Shown: in pieces, positions 16,209 through 25,014 of the stretch
Numbering within the stretch: position 1 is the stretch's first letter
Layout: the number at the start of each line of letters is the position of its first letter
Source: Anaerolineales bacterium
GTDB taxonomy: Bacteria > Chloroflexota > Anaerolineae > Anaerolineales > Villigracilaceae
Reading direction: 5' to 3'
DNA: 64,000 nt
Assembly: GCA_014860745.1 (NCBI GenBank)
Contig: JACZJC010000064.1
Location: forward strand, 124,001-188,000
Notes under the pieces: generated by a model
Told to the model about the DNA's origin: nothing
The model's database searches: none
What the model saw: only the letters and a program-made list of their open reading frames with translations
Position numbers and translations under genes: made by a program

Positions 16209-16961
16209 GTGCAAACAAGAATGTATCGCTCTTTCCAGGGGTTGCTGCTGTTGGGGTTGTGCGTTTTCCTCGCCTCCAAAGCCGCAAACGGCCAGTTGAC
16301 CTGGTATATCAACAGCCGCTTCATTCCACTAACGTTCTTTGGGATCGTCTTTCTCGCGGTGCTGGCTCAGGTCATCTTCGCGGAGATCAAACGTTCGCGT
16401 CAGCATGACAATGAAGAAGAACACGACCATGACCATGAACACGACCATGCGCCCGCTCCGATTAATTTATGGTTCATGCTCGTGCCGTTGTTGATCGGCG
16501 TACTCATCCCCGCGCGGCCGTTGGATTCTTCCGCGTTTGCCACGAAGGGATTCAATACCAACTCGCCGCTTGTCAGTGCGGATTCGTCGGCGCAGATCTT
16601 TGAAACGGACTCGGAGGAGCGCAACGTTTTGGATTGGCTCAAGCTTTTCAATTACGAGGATGACACCTCCCAGTTTGTGGGGCAGGAGGCGTCTGTGATC
16701 GGTTTTGTTTATTTCGATGAGACGCTGAGCGAGAATCAATTCTTTGTCAGCCGTTTTGTGGTTTCGTGCTGTTCGGCGGACGGGTTTGCAGTTGCCATGC
16801 CCGCCGAATGGACAGGCGCCGCGACGCTCGAACAGGATTCATGGGTGTTGGTAAAAGGCAGCATCAAATCCGTTACGCTTAATGGCAGGGATGTGCCGAT
16901 GGTCGTGGCTGAATCGGTTCAAGCAGTGCCCGTTCCCAACCAGCCCTATCTTTACCCATGA
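16209..16961 (+). CDS. TIGR03943-family partner of the DUF318 permease
   Basis: 250 aa from a GTG start. Two N-terminal membrane helices flank a cytoplasmic or extracytoplasmic loop rich in His and acidic residues (EEEHDHDHEHDHAPAP). The C-terminal domain contains the family pattern GFVYFDETLSENQFFVSRFVVSCCSADG with a CC pair. The last codons overlap the next gene by 4 bases (ATGA). It forms a pair with the upstream permease, and both have His-rich loops that could buffer Zn, Ni or Co. Confidence 0.83.
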   Translation: MQTRMYRSFQGLLLLGLCVFLASKAANGQLTWYINSRFIPLTFFGIVFLAVLAQVIFAEIKRSRQHDNEEEHDHDHEHDHAPAPINLWFMLVPLLIGVLIPARPLDSSAFATKGFNTNSPLVSADSSAQIFETDSEERNVLDWLKLFNYEDDTSQFVGQEASVIGFVYFDETLSENQFFVSRFVVSCCSADGFAVAMPAEWTGAATLEQDSWVLVKGSIKSVTLNGRDVPMVVAESVQAVPVPNQPYLYP

Positions 16962-18319
16962 AATTCAGATGGAATCTGGATACTGCTGCGGGGAGTATCC
17001 TTGGCTTTCTGGCAGTTCTTGTCAGCCTGGTCGTTCTGTTTGGAGCTTACGCAGGTGTTCGCGTTTCAACCAACCTGCCGGGTGATGGAGTGATCGCCCC
17101 CTTCCAAACCATCAAACTAACCTTCTCTGAAGCGGTCGATTTCGAGATGGCCTCATCCCTTATTTCGGTTGACCCTGTGTTGGATGGATATCTCGAATGG
17201 ATCGACGCACGCACTGTTCAATTCGTTCCCATCCGACCGTTCGAACTGGATACCGTTTACAAAATGACTCTCAACCCGGACGTTGTCACTGCCGCAGGCC
17301 GTGAATTGAAAAAAGGATACGTCCGGGAATTCACGGTCCGCGACCCGCTGGTGGTTTATCTGGTGACCGATGCTGAACAAAGCAGCCTCTGGGTAATGGA
17401 TTTGAAAAAGAATCCCCCGCGGCGACTCACCGATGAAAGTACCAAGGTCATTTCCTTCGATGCGGCGCGGACCGGTGAATTCATCATCTTTACCGCGGCG
17501 AATACGCAAGGTGGCGTTGACTTGTGGCGGGTGAGCCGCGCCGGGAACGATGCATCCCTTCTGCTGGATTGCGGACGCGACCGCTGCACCACACCGGTCA
17601 TTTCACCCGACACCCTTCGGATTGCCTACTCCCGTGAAGCCTCAGGTCCCACCCCCGACCTTCCCTTTGGTTCTCCGCGCATCTGGCTTTTGGACCTGCA
17701 GGGTGGAAGGAACGACCCCCTTTATGAAGACCAGCAAATTTTAGGATACAACCCCGCCTGGTCGCCGGATTCGAATCGACTCGCCTCCTTCGACGGCCTC
17801 ACAGACCGTATCAATATGATCGATTTGAAGCAGAAAAAACAATACGTGTTTGAATCCAACACGGGCGGACCCATTGCCTGGTCGCCTGACTCAAACCAAA
17901 TGTTGTTCACCAACGTGGAGCAAACCGAAAATGGATTGCGGACGCAGGTCCGTTTTGTGGATATTGCCTTGAACGAATCACAAACCCTGCTTGGCGCGAA
18001 CGACGATAGCGATTATTCGTATTATTCCCTGGCCTGGTCGCCGCTGGAACAGAAGGCGCTTTTGGGTTTTCGCGCAGGCAAAGACGAACCCTCGCAGATT
18101 CTCTGGTTGTTTAACCCCGCCATGCTCGAAGGCATTGTCATCGCGAACCAAAAGGATTACACCTACAACTCGCCGCAGTGGGATCCGTGGGGCAATGCTA
18201 TTCTCTTTCAGCAATTCAAATTACGCGGTGTTTTCAACCCCGAAATCGGTTTATGGCAACCGGGTTTCAGCGAGCCCCTTCTCCTTAACCAGGGCCTCAT
18301 GCCGCAGTGGCTTCCATGA
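16958..18319 (+). CDS. Membrane-anchored TolB-like beta-propeller with N-terminal Ig-like domain
   Basis: 453 aa. One N-terminal membrane anchor (about 13-37), an Ig/Big_5-like domain (about 40-130; VIAPFQTIKLTFSEAVD, ATRTVQFVP-like strand pattern), then a WD40-like propeller with repeating SPDSNRLASFDG, AWSPDSNQMLFTN and AWSPLEQKALLGF blades. The propeller should lie outside the cytoplasmic membrane and bind proteins or carbohydrates. It is translationally coupled at both ends (4-base overlaps). The same type of propeller is fused to the NicO transporter encoded next, so the two probably work together. Its function in metal transport is unknown. Confidence 0.8.
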   Translation: MKFRWNLDTAAGSILGFLAVLVSLVVLFGAYAGVRVSTNLPGDGVIAPFQTIKLTFSEAVDFEMASSLISVDPVLDGYLEWIDARTVQFVPIRPFELDTVYKMTLNPDVVTAAGRELKKGYVREFTVRDPLVVYLVTDAEQSSLWVMDLKKNPPRRLTDESTKVISFDAARTGEFIIFTAANTQGGVDLWRVSRAGNDASLLLDCGRDRCTTPVISPDTLRIAYSREASGPTPDLPFGSPRIWLLDLQGGRNDPLYEDQQILGYNPAWSPDSNRLASFDGLTDRINMIDLKQKKQYVFESNTGGPIAWSPDSNQMLFTNVEQTENGLRTQVRFVDIALNESQTLLGANDDSDYSYYSLAWSPLEQKALLGFRAGKDEPSQILWLFNPAMLEGIVIANQKDYTYNSPQWDPWGNAILFQQFKLRGVFNPEIGLWQPGFSEPLLLNQGLMPQWLP

Positions 18320-20835
18320 GATTTCAAAAAAAATTTTTCATCCCCCTGCTCGTTTTCATTTTAACCACTACCACGTTCACAAAGGCAAAAGCGCACCCTG
18401 CTGATATTTATGCGCACACTATTAACGTCACGATCTCTCAAGCTGGATTGAACATCGAATGGGTTATGAAACCCGGCCCACTGTTGACGAATTATTTGTG
18501 GAATGAAATGGATTCGAATCAGGATGGCGCTCTCAGCCAGGTGGAAGCGGAAACGTGGGGAAGCGCTCGCGCCGCGCTGATAACTTCCACGCTCGACGAT
18601 AAGCCTTTACCCCTGCTGATGGATTCCATCCAGCTTCCCACGGACTTGAGAAATTTCCAGGCGGGCGAGGAATTCATCACTTTGAACTTGTCCGCTGTGT
18701 GGCCGCAGGACGCGAACAACGCCCGTGGATTGATCCTTGAAAATGGGATGGAGAAAACGAAATCCATCAACTGGTTTTACCTCACGGCAACGGAGGATAC
18801 GGCGTTTCTCTTCCCAACCCAGAAGAGCAATATCCTTGAGATTGACATCATCCAGAACCGAAATCTCATTTCCGACCCCACCACCCTGCTGACGGCCTGG
18901 GACAGCGGCACGCCCGCCCTGCCATTCGGACAGGAGAAGGATGTTGTCACCGAAGCCGCTGAACAGGTTGTCCCTGAACTGGCGCAGCAGACTCCGCAGG
19001 AAATTCTGCTTGACCTCGTCCGCCAAAAGGAATTTTCCATTTCGTTCTATCTGTTTGCGCTCGTGATCGCGCTGGCGCTCGGCGCTCTCCACGCATTAAC
19101 GCCGGGGCACGGCAAAACGGTCGTTGCAGCGTATCTCGTCGGCTCGCGCGGCACAACATGGCATGCGATTGCCCTTGGTTCGGTTGTGACATTGACCCAT
19201 ACCGGGTCTGTGTTTTTGCTTGGCATCATCACCCTTGCGGCTTCCCAGTACATCCTCCCCACCACGATCATTCCCTTCCTTGAAATCCTTTCCGGTTTGC
19301 TCATCCTGGGCCTGGGATTTTATCTGCTGTGGCAGCGGTTTTTGTTTTGGCGCAAATCGCTCAAGCCTGCGCAAGGCGGCGAAAGGAATAGGAGAAAATA
19401 TTCACTGGCTCCTTCTCCGGCGAAAAAAGCGTCCGGCGGGGTCAAAGTGGAAAAGCCTTCCGCAGATTTGCATCATCATGGCGATGGAAAGATGCACTCG
19501 CATAATGTGCCGGAAGCGATCACATGGCGCTCGCTCATTGCCCTCGGCATCAGCGGCGGACTCGTTCCATGCCCGGATGCGATTGCGATCCTGCTGGTTG
19601 CCATTGCCATCAACCGCATTCTGCTTGGGCTGGCGTTGATCGTTTCTTTCAGCCTGGGGCTGGCAGTTGTGTTGATTGTCATTGGCCTGTTGATGGTGAA
19701 CAGCCGCCGACTGTTTGACCGCATTGGCTTTTTGGATCGACTCGCGCCTGTCATGCCGCTCGTCAGTGCGGTGATCGTGCTGCTGCTTGGCTTTGGGCTG
19801 ACGTGGGGCGCAACGGTACGGGCGAAGGAAAATTTCGATTTAGCGGCACCAGTTCAAGGGTCCATAAATGAGGCGCAGGTTTTGTATCTCGCCGAAAATG
19901 AAAAACGAGTCAAACAATTGTTCATCACGGACTATGAAAAGAAACAGTCGCGAGCGATGACGCAGCCAACAGCCAGTGTGGTCGATTATTCCGTCTCGCC
20001 CGATCAAACCCGCGTGGTGTATGTCGTCCAAACCGATGAACTTGAAAATGAGATCCGCCTGATCGATATTGCCAGCATGGATGATAAAAAGTTAACGGAA
20101 TGCCCGGACGCCATTTGTTCAGGTTTGGTCTGGTCGCCGGATGGCAGCCGCGTGGCGTATGAGCATATGAGCCTTGATAATAATGCAAGCGGCTTTTCCA
20201 CTTTGTGGTGGATCGATATCGATACGGGGGAAGACCTGCCTGTATTCCAGGAATCGCAGCTGCCTGGGGCAAATCCGCGCTGGTCGCCGAACGGCGAGTG
20301 GTTGAGCTATGCCACACCGCAGGGTATCCGGTTGTATCATTTTGAAGATGGTGAAAGCCGCGTGATCGAAAATATTCTGGGCGCTGCTGTAATGTGGTCG
20401 CCGAACGGTAAATCCATTTTGATGCGGGACGTGGTGATCAAGAATGAGCAGTTTGTTACGCAGCTGTTTTTGTACGATCTTGAATCGGAAAAGTTGACAA
20501 ATCTAAACCCAAGCGACGGTGTGGAAAATATTTTGGCGGCCTGGTCGCCAACCGGTGAGATGATCGCCGTTGTGCGGCGTGACCTTTCCGTTCCACGCGG
20601 CGACCAAATCTGGTTGATTCGCCCCGATGGCAGTGACGCGCGGGTGATCACCGACGTACCAGATATTTTGCACGCAAGTTTGAACTGGTCGCCGGATGGC
20701 AGATATTTGCTTTACGACATGTATCTTTTGGAATCCTTCCCGATTGAGTCCCGCCTGCAGGTGATCGAGATCGAGACTGGTGAAGTTATAGATCTCGATA
20801 TAAAAGGCTTTAATCCACAGTGGGTTTGGAAGTAG
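18316..20835 (+). CDS. NicO/RcnA-type Ni/Co transporter fused to a C-terminal beta-propeller
   Basis: 839 aa. Order: signal peptide (1-26), an extracytoplasmic region with an EF-hand-like loop (Asp66 to Glu77, DSNQDGALSQVE), the NicO membrane domain with ALGALHALTPGHGKT (His259, His265) and ISGGLVPCPDAIAILL, a His-rich loop between (HHHGDGKMHSH, from about 386), then from about 540 a WD40/TolB-like propeller with blades such as VWSPDGSRVAYEH and NWSPDGRYLLYD. NicO proteins move Ni or Co, usually outward. A propeller tail is not a usual part of the family. The ATG overlaps the upstream stop (ATGA). The 3' end overlaps a convergent gene by 26 bases. Confidence 0.85.
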   Translation: MRFQKKFFIPLLVFILTTTTFTKAKAHPADIYAHTINVTISQAGLNIEWVMKPGPLLTNYLWNEMDSNQDGALSQVEAETWGSARAALITSTLDDKPLPLLMDSIQLPTDLRNFQAGEEFITLNLSAVWPQDANNARGLILENGMEKTKSINWFYLTATEDTAFLFPTQKSNILEIDIIQNRNLISDPTTLLTAWDSGTPALPFGQEKDVVTEAAEQVVPELAQQTPQEILLDLVRQKEFSISFYLFALVIALALGALHALTPGHGKTVVAAYLVGSRGTTWHAIALGSVVTLTHTGSVFLLGIITLAASQYILPTTIIPFLEILSGLLILGLGFYLLWQRFLFWRKSLKPAQGGERNRRKYSLAPSPAKKASGGVKVEKPSADLHHHGDGKMHSHNVPEAITWRSLIALGISGGLVPCPDAIAILLVAIAINRILLGLALIVSFSLGLAVVLIVIGLLMVNSRRLFDRIGFLDRLAPVMPLVSAVIVLLLGFGLTWGATVRAKENFDLAAPVQGSINEAQVLYLAENEKRVKQLFITDYEKKQSRAMTQPTASVVDYSVSPDQTRVVYVVQTDELENEIRLIDIASMDDKKLTECPDAICSGLVWSPDGSRVAYEHMSLDNNASGFSTLWWIDIDTGEDLPVFQESQLPGANPRWSPNGEWLSYATPQGIRLYHFEDGESRVIENILGAAVMWSPNGKSILMRDVVIKNEQFVTQLFLYDLESEKLTNLNPSDGVENILAAWSPTGEMIAVVRRDLSVPRGDQIWLIRPDGSDARVITDVPDILHASLNWSPDGRYLLYDMYLLESFPIESRLQVIEIETGEVIDLDIKGFNPQWVWK

Positions 20836-22207
20836 CGGCACTAGGTTGCTGTTTGAGCGGAAAAAGGTTTTGCTTGCGCACCAGGCTGAACACGGCGAAT
20901 GCAAGCAGCGGGGCTATGTGTACGAAGACCCTCGGCATGGATGAGTTGAGGTGCCAGAGAAGGTCAAGCGGGGTGATCAAATACACGGCGAAATAGGCGG
21001 CGTATTGCAGCAGGAAAATGAGGGCAATGAAAAGGGCATTCTCATTCCTGAAGTCAACCCCTCCGACGAGCAGGATCGCAAGGAGAATCAGAGTGTAGGC
21101 ATAGGCGGGGCTTCCAAACAGATAGGTTTGTTTCAAGAAAAACACCAACACAGTTTGAATCCGGTCCGCGTCCAGCAGCCGGGGCAGCATGTCTCCCGCA
21201 CTCGTCACAATGTTGCCGGGGGCTGCCAGAAATTCCCGATAGGTTAATACAACTGCCAAAGGCAGTGCCAGTCCGATGACGAATCTGATGATACCGGTGG
21301 CGTCCCTTTTTCTCAGGGACATAACCAGCATCATCAATGAAGTTATTAATACAAAGGGAGTACCGTCGTTTTTTACCCAGCCCGAAAAACCTGCAAGCAG
21401 CCCCGCAAGAGTCGCTAGTCCGGGCTCTTCATCGCGATGATATAAGCTGATCAGCACACCTGCGCCCAGATAATAAGCGGCCATGGGGACATCAGACATC
21501 AAGAATGATCCCTGTTGTGACAGCCAGGGCCCCATGACGAGGATCGCGGCGATCGAAGCGACTCGTATTCCCCTGGTTTTGAACAGGCCAAAAAATAAAA
21601 TCGCGGGGATCGAAAAGGTGAACAAGCCTGCCAGGATAATGGGGATGCGTGTGGTGGCGGTGTTCACGAAAATCCATCCGCTGGCAACATCCAGGCCGAT
21701 CATGAAGGGGTAGCCCGGGAAAGAGCTGGCCTCAATATAGCCAAGGGCGTTGGAAAGGTCATCGGAATGATAAATAAAACGTGCAATCAGGTTCCAGTTG
21801 CTCCAGGCATCCTCCCTTCCATGGGGATACAGGATTACGGTGGTGAAAAATCCGATCAATGAAATAATGATCGCCAAAACTAAAATTGCAAGCATGCCGC
21901 GGTTTTGTTTCATGAGGGCGGCGTCCATATCGAATGTGATCTTTCCAAACGGATTTCCACGTTTAAGAAGCATGAGAGTCGCTGCTGCGGCAACAACTGC
22001 CAGTTCGATGACGATGCAGGTTGGATGATCCAGCGCCGCCCATTTTGAAAAGAATAGAAGAAAGGATGCGATTCCCATCCCAAGGGGAATGCCGATGAAA
22101 AATTTCAACAACAGGGAGGAAATTCTACCGTCCACCCAGATTAAGTGTGCAATCGAAAAACCAAGGACCAGTTTCGGGAGAAAGGCCAGCACGGCCAGGA
22201 AAAACAT
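20810..22207 (-). CDS. GT-C-fold glycosyltransferase-like membrane protein
   Basis: 465 aa with about twelve hydrophobic helices. GREDAWSNWNLIARF (with an acidic residue in the first outer loop) and the general layout resemble ArnT/PMT family 39 or 83 transferases that use polyprenyl-phosphate sugars. The catalytic assignment is by layout only; a flippase or polymerase is possible. The start overlaps the stop of the small gene upstream by one base, so the pair is coupled. The 3' end overlaps the NicO gene by 26 bases in convergent orientation. Confidence 0.65.
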   Translation of the reverse strand: MFFLAVLAFLPKLVLGFSIAHLIWVDGRISSLLLKFFIGIPLGMGIASFLLFFSKWAALDHPTCIVIELAVVAAAATLMLLKRGNPFGKITFDMDAALMKQNRGMLAILVLAIIISLIGFFTTVILYPHGREDAWSNWNLIARFIYHSDDLSNALGYIEASSFPGYPFMIGLDVASGWIFVNTATTRIPIILAGLFTFSIPAILFFGLFKTRGIRVASIAAILVMGPWLSQQGSFLMSDVPMAAYYLGAGVLISLYHRDEEPGLATLAGLLAGFSGWVKNDGTPFVLITSLMMLVMSLRKRDATGIIRFVIGLALPLAVVLTYREFLAAPGNIVTSAGDMLPRLLDADRIQTVLVFFLKQTYLFGSPAYAYTLILLAILLVGGVDFRNENALFIALIFLLQYAAYFAVYLITPLDLLWHLNSSMPRVFVHIAPLLAFAVFSLVRKQNLFPLKQQPSAATSKPTVD

Positions 22208-22635
22208 TATTGATCCCCTTTGTGGATCAAATAAATTCCGCTTCCAAAGTCCCGGACGGTGAACGGGTCGGTTATTTGGTTCGTGACCCGGCCCAGAAAT
22301 TCAGAAGAGGTCGAATTGACGATGATCCATTCATGGTTCAGGCTTCTTTCCAGGAAAAGAGGAGCGAGCGTGTATTGGGTCAAAATGAACTCAATATATG
22401 AATCTTTGTCAAAGCCCGTGAGATCCCAATCGGAAGCATATCCAACCCGTTTTTCACCGGCGGGAATTGCTTTCTTTAAATCGACCATTCGGCTTTCCCA
22501 CTGGGAAACGTAATCCAGCCTGCCGCTGGAATAATTTTTATAAACGCCCCAGGAATAATACAGCCCGGCAACCATGCTGTAGATTACCGCCAGGAAAATT
22601 AATCCTCTTAGAACGAAACTGCGAATACTTGACAT
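22207..22635 (-). CDS. Small single-pass membrane protein, partner of the GT-C-like protein
   Basis: 142 aa. One N-terminal helix (about 8-28) and a soluble domain of about 110 residues that contains YASDWDLTGFDKDSYIEFIL and SEFLGRVTNQ. It is not recognised as a known family. Its position, with the stop overlapping the start of the membrane transferase, suggests a dedicated accessory subunit. The topology suggests that the soluble domain is outside. Confidence 0.6.
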   Translation of the reverse strand: MSSIRSFVLRGLIFLAVIYSMVAGLYYSWGVYKNYSSGRLDYVSQWESRMVDLKKAIPAGEKRVGYASDWDLTGFDKDSYIEFILTQYTLAPLFLERSLNHEWIIVNSTSSEFLGRVTNQITDPFTVRDFGSGIYLIHKGDQ

Positions 22636-22731
22636 GGGATGGCCATTCGATGATTTTATAGGATCCTGCCGGGCGATTCTACCGCAAGTTCATTTACAAA
22701 CTGCGATTCGAAAGGGGAGGTGAAAATCCGC

Positions 22732-22783
22732 TTGACAAGCCCTCCTTTGTCGTTTATAGTTATTGATAATGATTTTCATTACC
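22732..22783 (+). promoter_or_regulatory. zur-znu promoter with Fur/Zur box
   Basis: TTGACA (22732-22737), a 17-base spacer and TATAGT (22755-22760) make a near-consensus sigma-70 promoter. GATAATGATTTTCATTAC (22765-22782) follows at once and closely matches the Fur/Zur box consensus. It lies 14 bases before the regulator ATG, so the regulator probably represses itself and the znu genes. Confidence 0.82.
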
Positions 22784-22796
22784 GAAAAGAGCGTCT

Positions 22797-23213
22797 ATGT
22801 CCGCTGAGACCTGGCTTGCCCAGCTGCACGAAAATGGATACCGCATCACCGCCGCGCGCCGCGCCGTTGTGGAGATGGTGGCGAAATCCACACATGCCCT
22901 CACCCCTCTCGAAGTGTACGACCTTGGGCGGAAAAAATATCGTGCGTTGGGGCTGGTCACGGTCTACCGCACGCTGGAAAAACTTGAAGAACTGCATCTC
23001 ATTCAACGCGTGCACCAGCCGATGGGATGCCAGGCTTTTATCTCAATGGGCCAGGGACACCAGCATCTTTTGCTTTGCCAGAATTGCGGGCAGGCGGAAT
23101 ACTTCGAAGGTGACGATCTTGAAGCATTGACGAAATCCATTTCAAAGAAAACGGGCTACCAGATCAACGAACATTGGCTTCAGCTTTTCGGCCTGTGTGC
23201 AAATTGCCGCTAA
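22797..23213 (+). CDS. zur: Fur-family regulator, probably Zur
   Basis: 138 aa. N-terminal winged helix (GYRITAARRAVVEMVAKSTH, then VTVYRTLEKLEELHLI recognition helix) and a dimerisation domain with GHQH (His88, His90) and two structural CxxC zinc pairs (Cys94/97, Cys134/137). Fur-family members cannot be told apart reliably by sequence, but znuA-znuC-znuB follow directly, so zinc sensing is the best reading. A Fur/Zur box overlaps its own promoter, consistent with autoregulation. Confidence 0.87.
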   Translation: MSAETWLAQLHENGYRITAARRAVVEMVAKSTHALTPLEVYDLGRKKYRALGLVTVYRTLEKLEELHLIQRVHQPMGCQAFISMGQGHQHLLLCQNCGQAEYFEGDDLEALTKSISKKTGYQINEHWLQLFGLCANCR

Positions 23214-23262
23214 TAAAATAAACCACCCCATGCCCTCTATGGTATGAAAAAAAGGCTGATTA

Positions 23263-24201
23263 ATGAATAAGGTTTTCAAATCCGTATTAATGATATTAAC
23301 CCTCGCGGCTCTTTTCTTAACCGGCTGCGGGTCGGTCCCTCAAAGCAGTGACGATGCTGTGAGAGTTCTTGCCTCCACTTCCTTCCTTGCGGACATTGCC
23401 CAAAATGTGGCAGGCGACCGCCTAACCGTGGATTCCCTGCTCCCCATCGGCGCAGACCCGCACGCCTATCAAGCCGCTCCATCGGATGTGGCGAAAATTT
23501 CTGAAAGTGACGTATTGATTTTGAACGGCGTGGAATACGAACACTTCATCGAACCTTTGCTCGAAAACGCAGGCGGTGAGCATCTGGTGATCGAAGCGGC
23601 GGCGGGACTCGAACCTCATCCGGCGGGGGAACATGTCAACGAGACTGGTGCAGGTGCGGGGTCAGAGCATGAGGCGGGTGATCCGCACATGTGGCTGGAC
23701 CCAAATCTCGTCATCACCTATGTCGGAAACATCCGCAATGGACTCGTTGAAGCTGACCCCGAAGGCGCGGAAGTTTATCGGGCCAATGCAGAAGCCTATA
23801 TTGCCCAGCTTAAAGATTTGGATATGTGGATCGTGGAGCGGGTCAACACCATCCCCGCCGAGCGGCGCTTGCTGGTGACCAACCATGAAGCGCTGGGATA
23901 TTTTGCCGAGCGGTATGGTTTTGAAATTGTGGATACGATCCTGCCGAGTTTCAGTTCTGAGGCGGGGGCATCGGCGCAGGAAATTGTAGCTGCTGTTAAA
24001 GCGATCCAGTCATCAGGCGCGCCGGCTATTTTTCTTGGCGAGGTGGAGAACGCAGACCTGGCGAATCAAATTGCATCCGAGACCGGCGCGAAGGTTGTGG
24101 ATGATTTATATCTTGAGTCGCTCACCGATGGTGCGCCGGCCGCGACTTATATGGACATGATGAAACATAATGTGTCGCGCATAGTGGATGGATTGAAGTA
24201 A
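23263..24201 (+). CDS. znuA: Zinc ABC transporter substrate-binding lipoprotein
   Basis: 312 aa cluster A-I metal-binding protein. Signal peptide with lipobox FLTGC (Cys22). Family landmarks: STSFLADIAQNVAGD, PIGADPHAYQ (first His ligand), a His/acidic loop (HPAGEHVNET to SEHEAGDPH) typical of zinc rather than manganese binders, GDPHMWLDP, TNHEALGYFAERYG, and EVENADLANQIASETGA. It captures zinc outside the membrane and passes it to ZnuBC. The gene follows zur by 49 bases. Confidence 0.92.
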   Translation: MNKVFKSVLMILTLAALFLTGCGSVPQSSDDAVRVLASTSFLADIAQNVAGDRLTVDSLLPIGADPHAYQAAPSDVAKISESDVLILNGVEYEHFIEPLLENAGGEHLVIEAAAGLEPHPAGEHVNETGAGAGSEHEAGDPHMWLDPNLVITYVGNIRNGLVEADPEGAEVYRANAEAYIAQLKDLDMWIVERVNTIPAERRLLVTNHEALGYFAERYGFEIVDTILPSFSSEAGASAQEIVAAVKAIQSSGAPAIFLGEVENADLANQIASETGAKVVDDLYLESLTDGAPAATYMDMMKHNVSRIVDGLK

Positions 24202-24213
24202 GATAGAAGAATA

Positions 24214-25014
24214 ATGACACACAATCCTCATCGGCTCGAAATTGTAAACGTCAGCATCGGCTATGGCGAAAAAATCGTCATGCGTGATTTAAGTTTTCAA
24301 GTACCGCATGGCGCGCGCGTGGCCGTGGTCGGACCAAACGGCGCGGGAAAATCGACCTTGTTCAAAGCGCTGGTTGGCATTCTGCCCCTGCAAAGCGGAC
24401 GAATTTTGATTCATGGCGAACTACTTGGCGCGCACAAGGATTGCGTGGCATACATCCCCCAGCGCGAGGATGTAGACTGGCGGTTCCCGGTCACAGTCAA
24501 CGATGTGGTGATGATGGGTCGCTATAGCCAGATGGGTTGGCTGAGCCGTCCTTCAAAGGCGGATAAGCAAATTGTCCGAAAAAGTATCGAACAGATGGGA
24601 ATCACGGACCTGGCCACCCGCTCCATCGGCCAGCTTTCCGGCGGGCAGCAGCAGCGCGCTTTCCTCGCCCGCGCCATCGCGCAGGAACCGCATATTTTAT
24701 TGATGGATGAACCCTTCACTGGTGTGGATGTCACCACCCGCGAGGCCACTCTCAATCTGCTCGACCATCTCCGCGACCAGCAAGTGACGACGATCATCTC
24801 CACACATGATCTGAATCTGGCTGCTTCACGCTTCGACCTTGTCCTGTTGTTGAATCATAAATTGATTGCCTTTGGCAAACCGCAGGAGGTTTTTGTTAAA
24901 GAAAACCTTACAGCGGCCTTTGGAAATTCGCTCCTCGTGATGGAAAATGGAATGATGCTGGTGGATGAATGCTGTCCGCCGGAAGTGGAACATCAACATT
25001 CGGAGGTGAAATGA
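24214..25014 (+). CDS. znuC: Zinc ABC transporter ATP-binding protein
   Basis: 266 aa ABC ATPase. Walker A GPNGAGKST, Q-loop IPQREDVDW, signature LSGGQQQRAFLARAIAQEP, Walker B ILLMDEPFTG and the H-loop STHDLN are all intact. The VDW after the Q-loop is characteristic of zinc/manganese importers. The C-terminal tail includes a Cys-Cys and His (DECCPPEVEHQH). It overlaps znuB by 4 bases (ATGA) and starts 12 bases after znuA. Confidence 0.93.
   Translation: MTHNPHRLEIVNVSIGYGEKIVMRDLSFQVPHGARVAVVGPNGAGKSTLFKALVGILPLQSGRILIHGELLGAHKDCVAYIPQREDVDWRFPVTVNDVVMMGRYSQMGWLSRPSKADKQIVRKSIEQMGITDLATRSIGQLSGGQQQRAFLARAIAQEPHILLMDEPFTGVDVTTREATLNLLDHLRDQQVTTIISTHDLNLAASRFDLVLLLNHKLIAFGKPQEVFVKENLTAAFGNSLLVMENGMMLVDECCPPEVEHQHSEVK

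Noticed and set aside
22715-22731. GGTGAAAATCCGC resembling part of a cobalamin aptamer
   Set aside because: No other aptamer elements follow; the -35 and Fur/Zur box begin immediately after.
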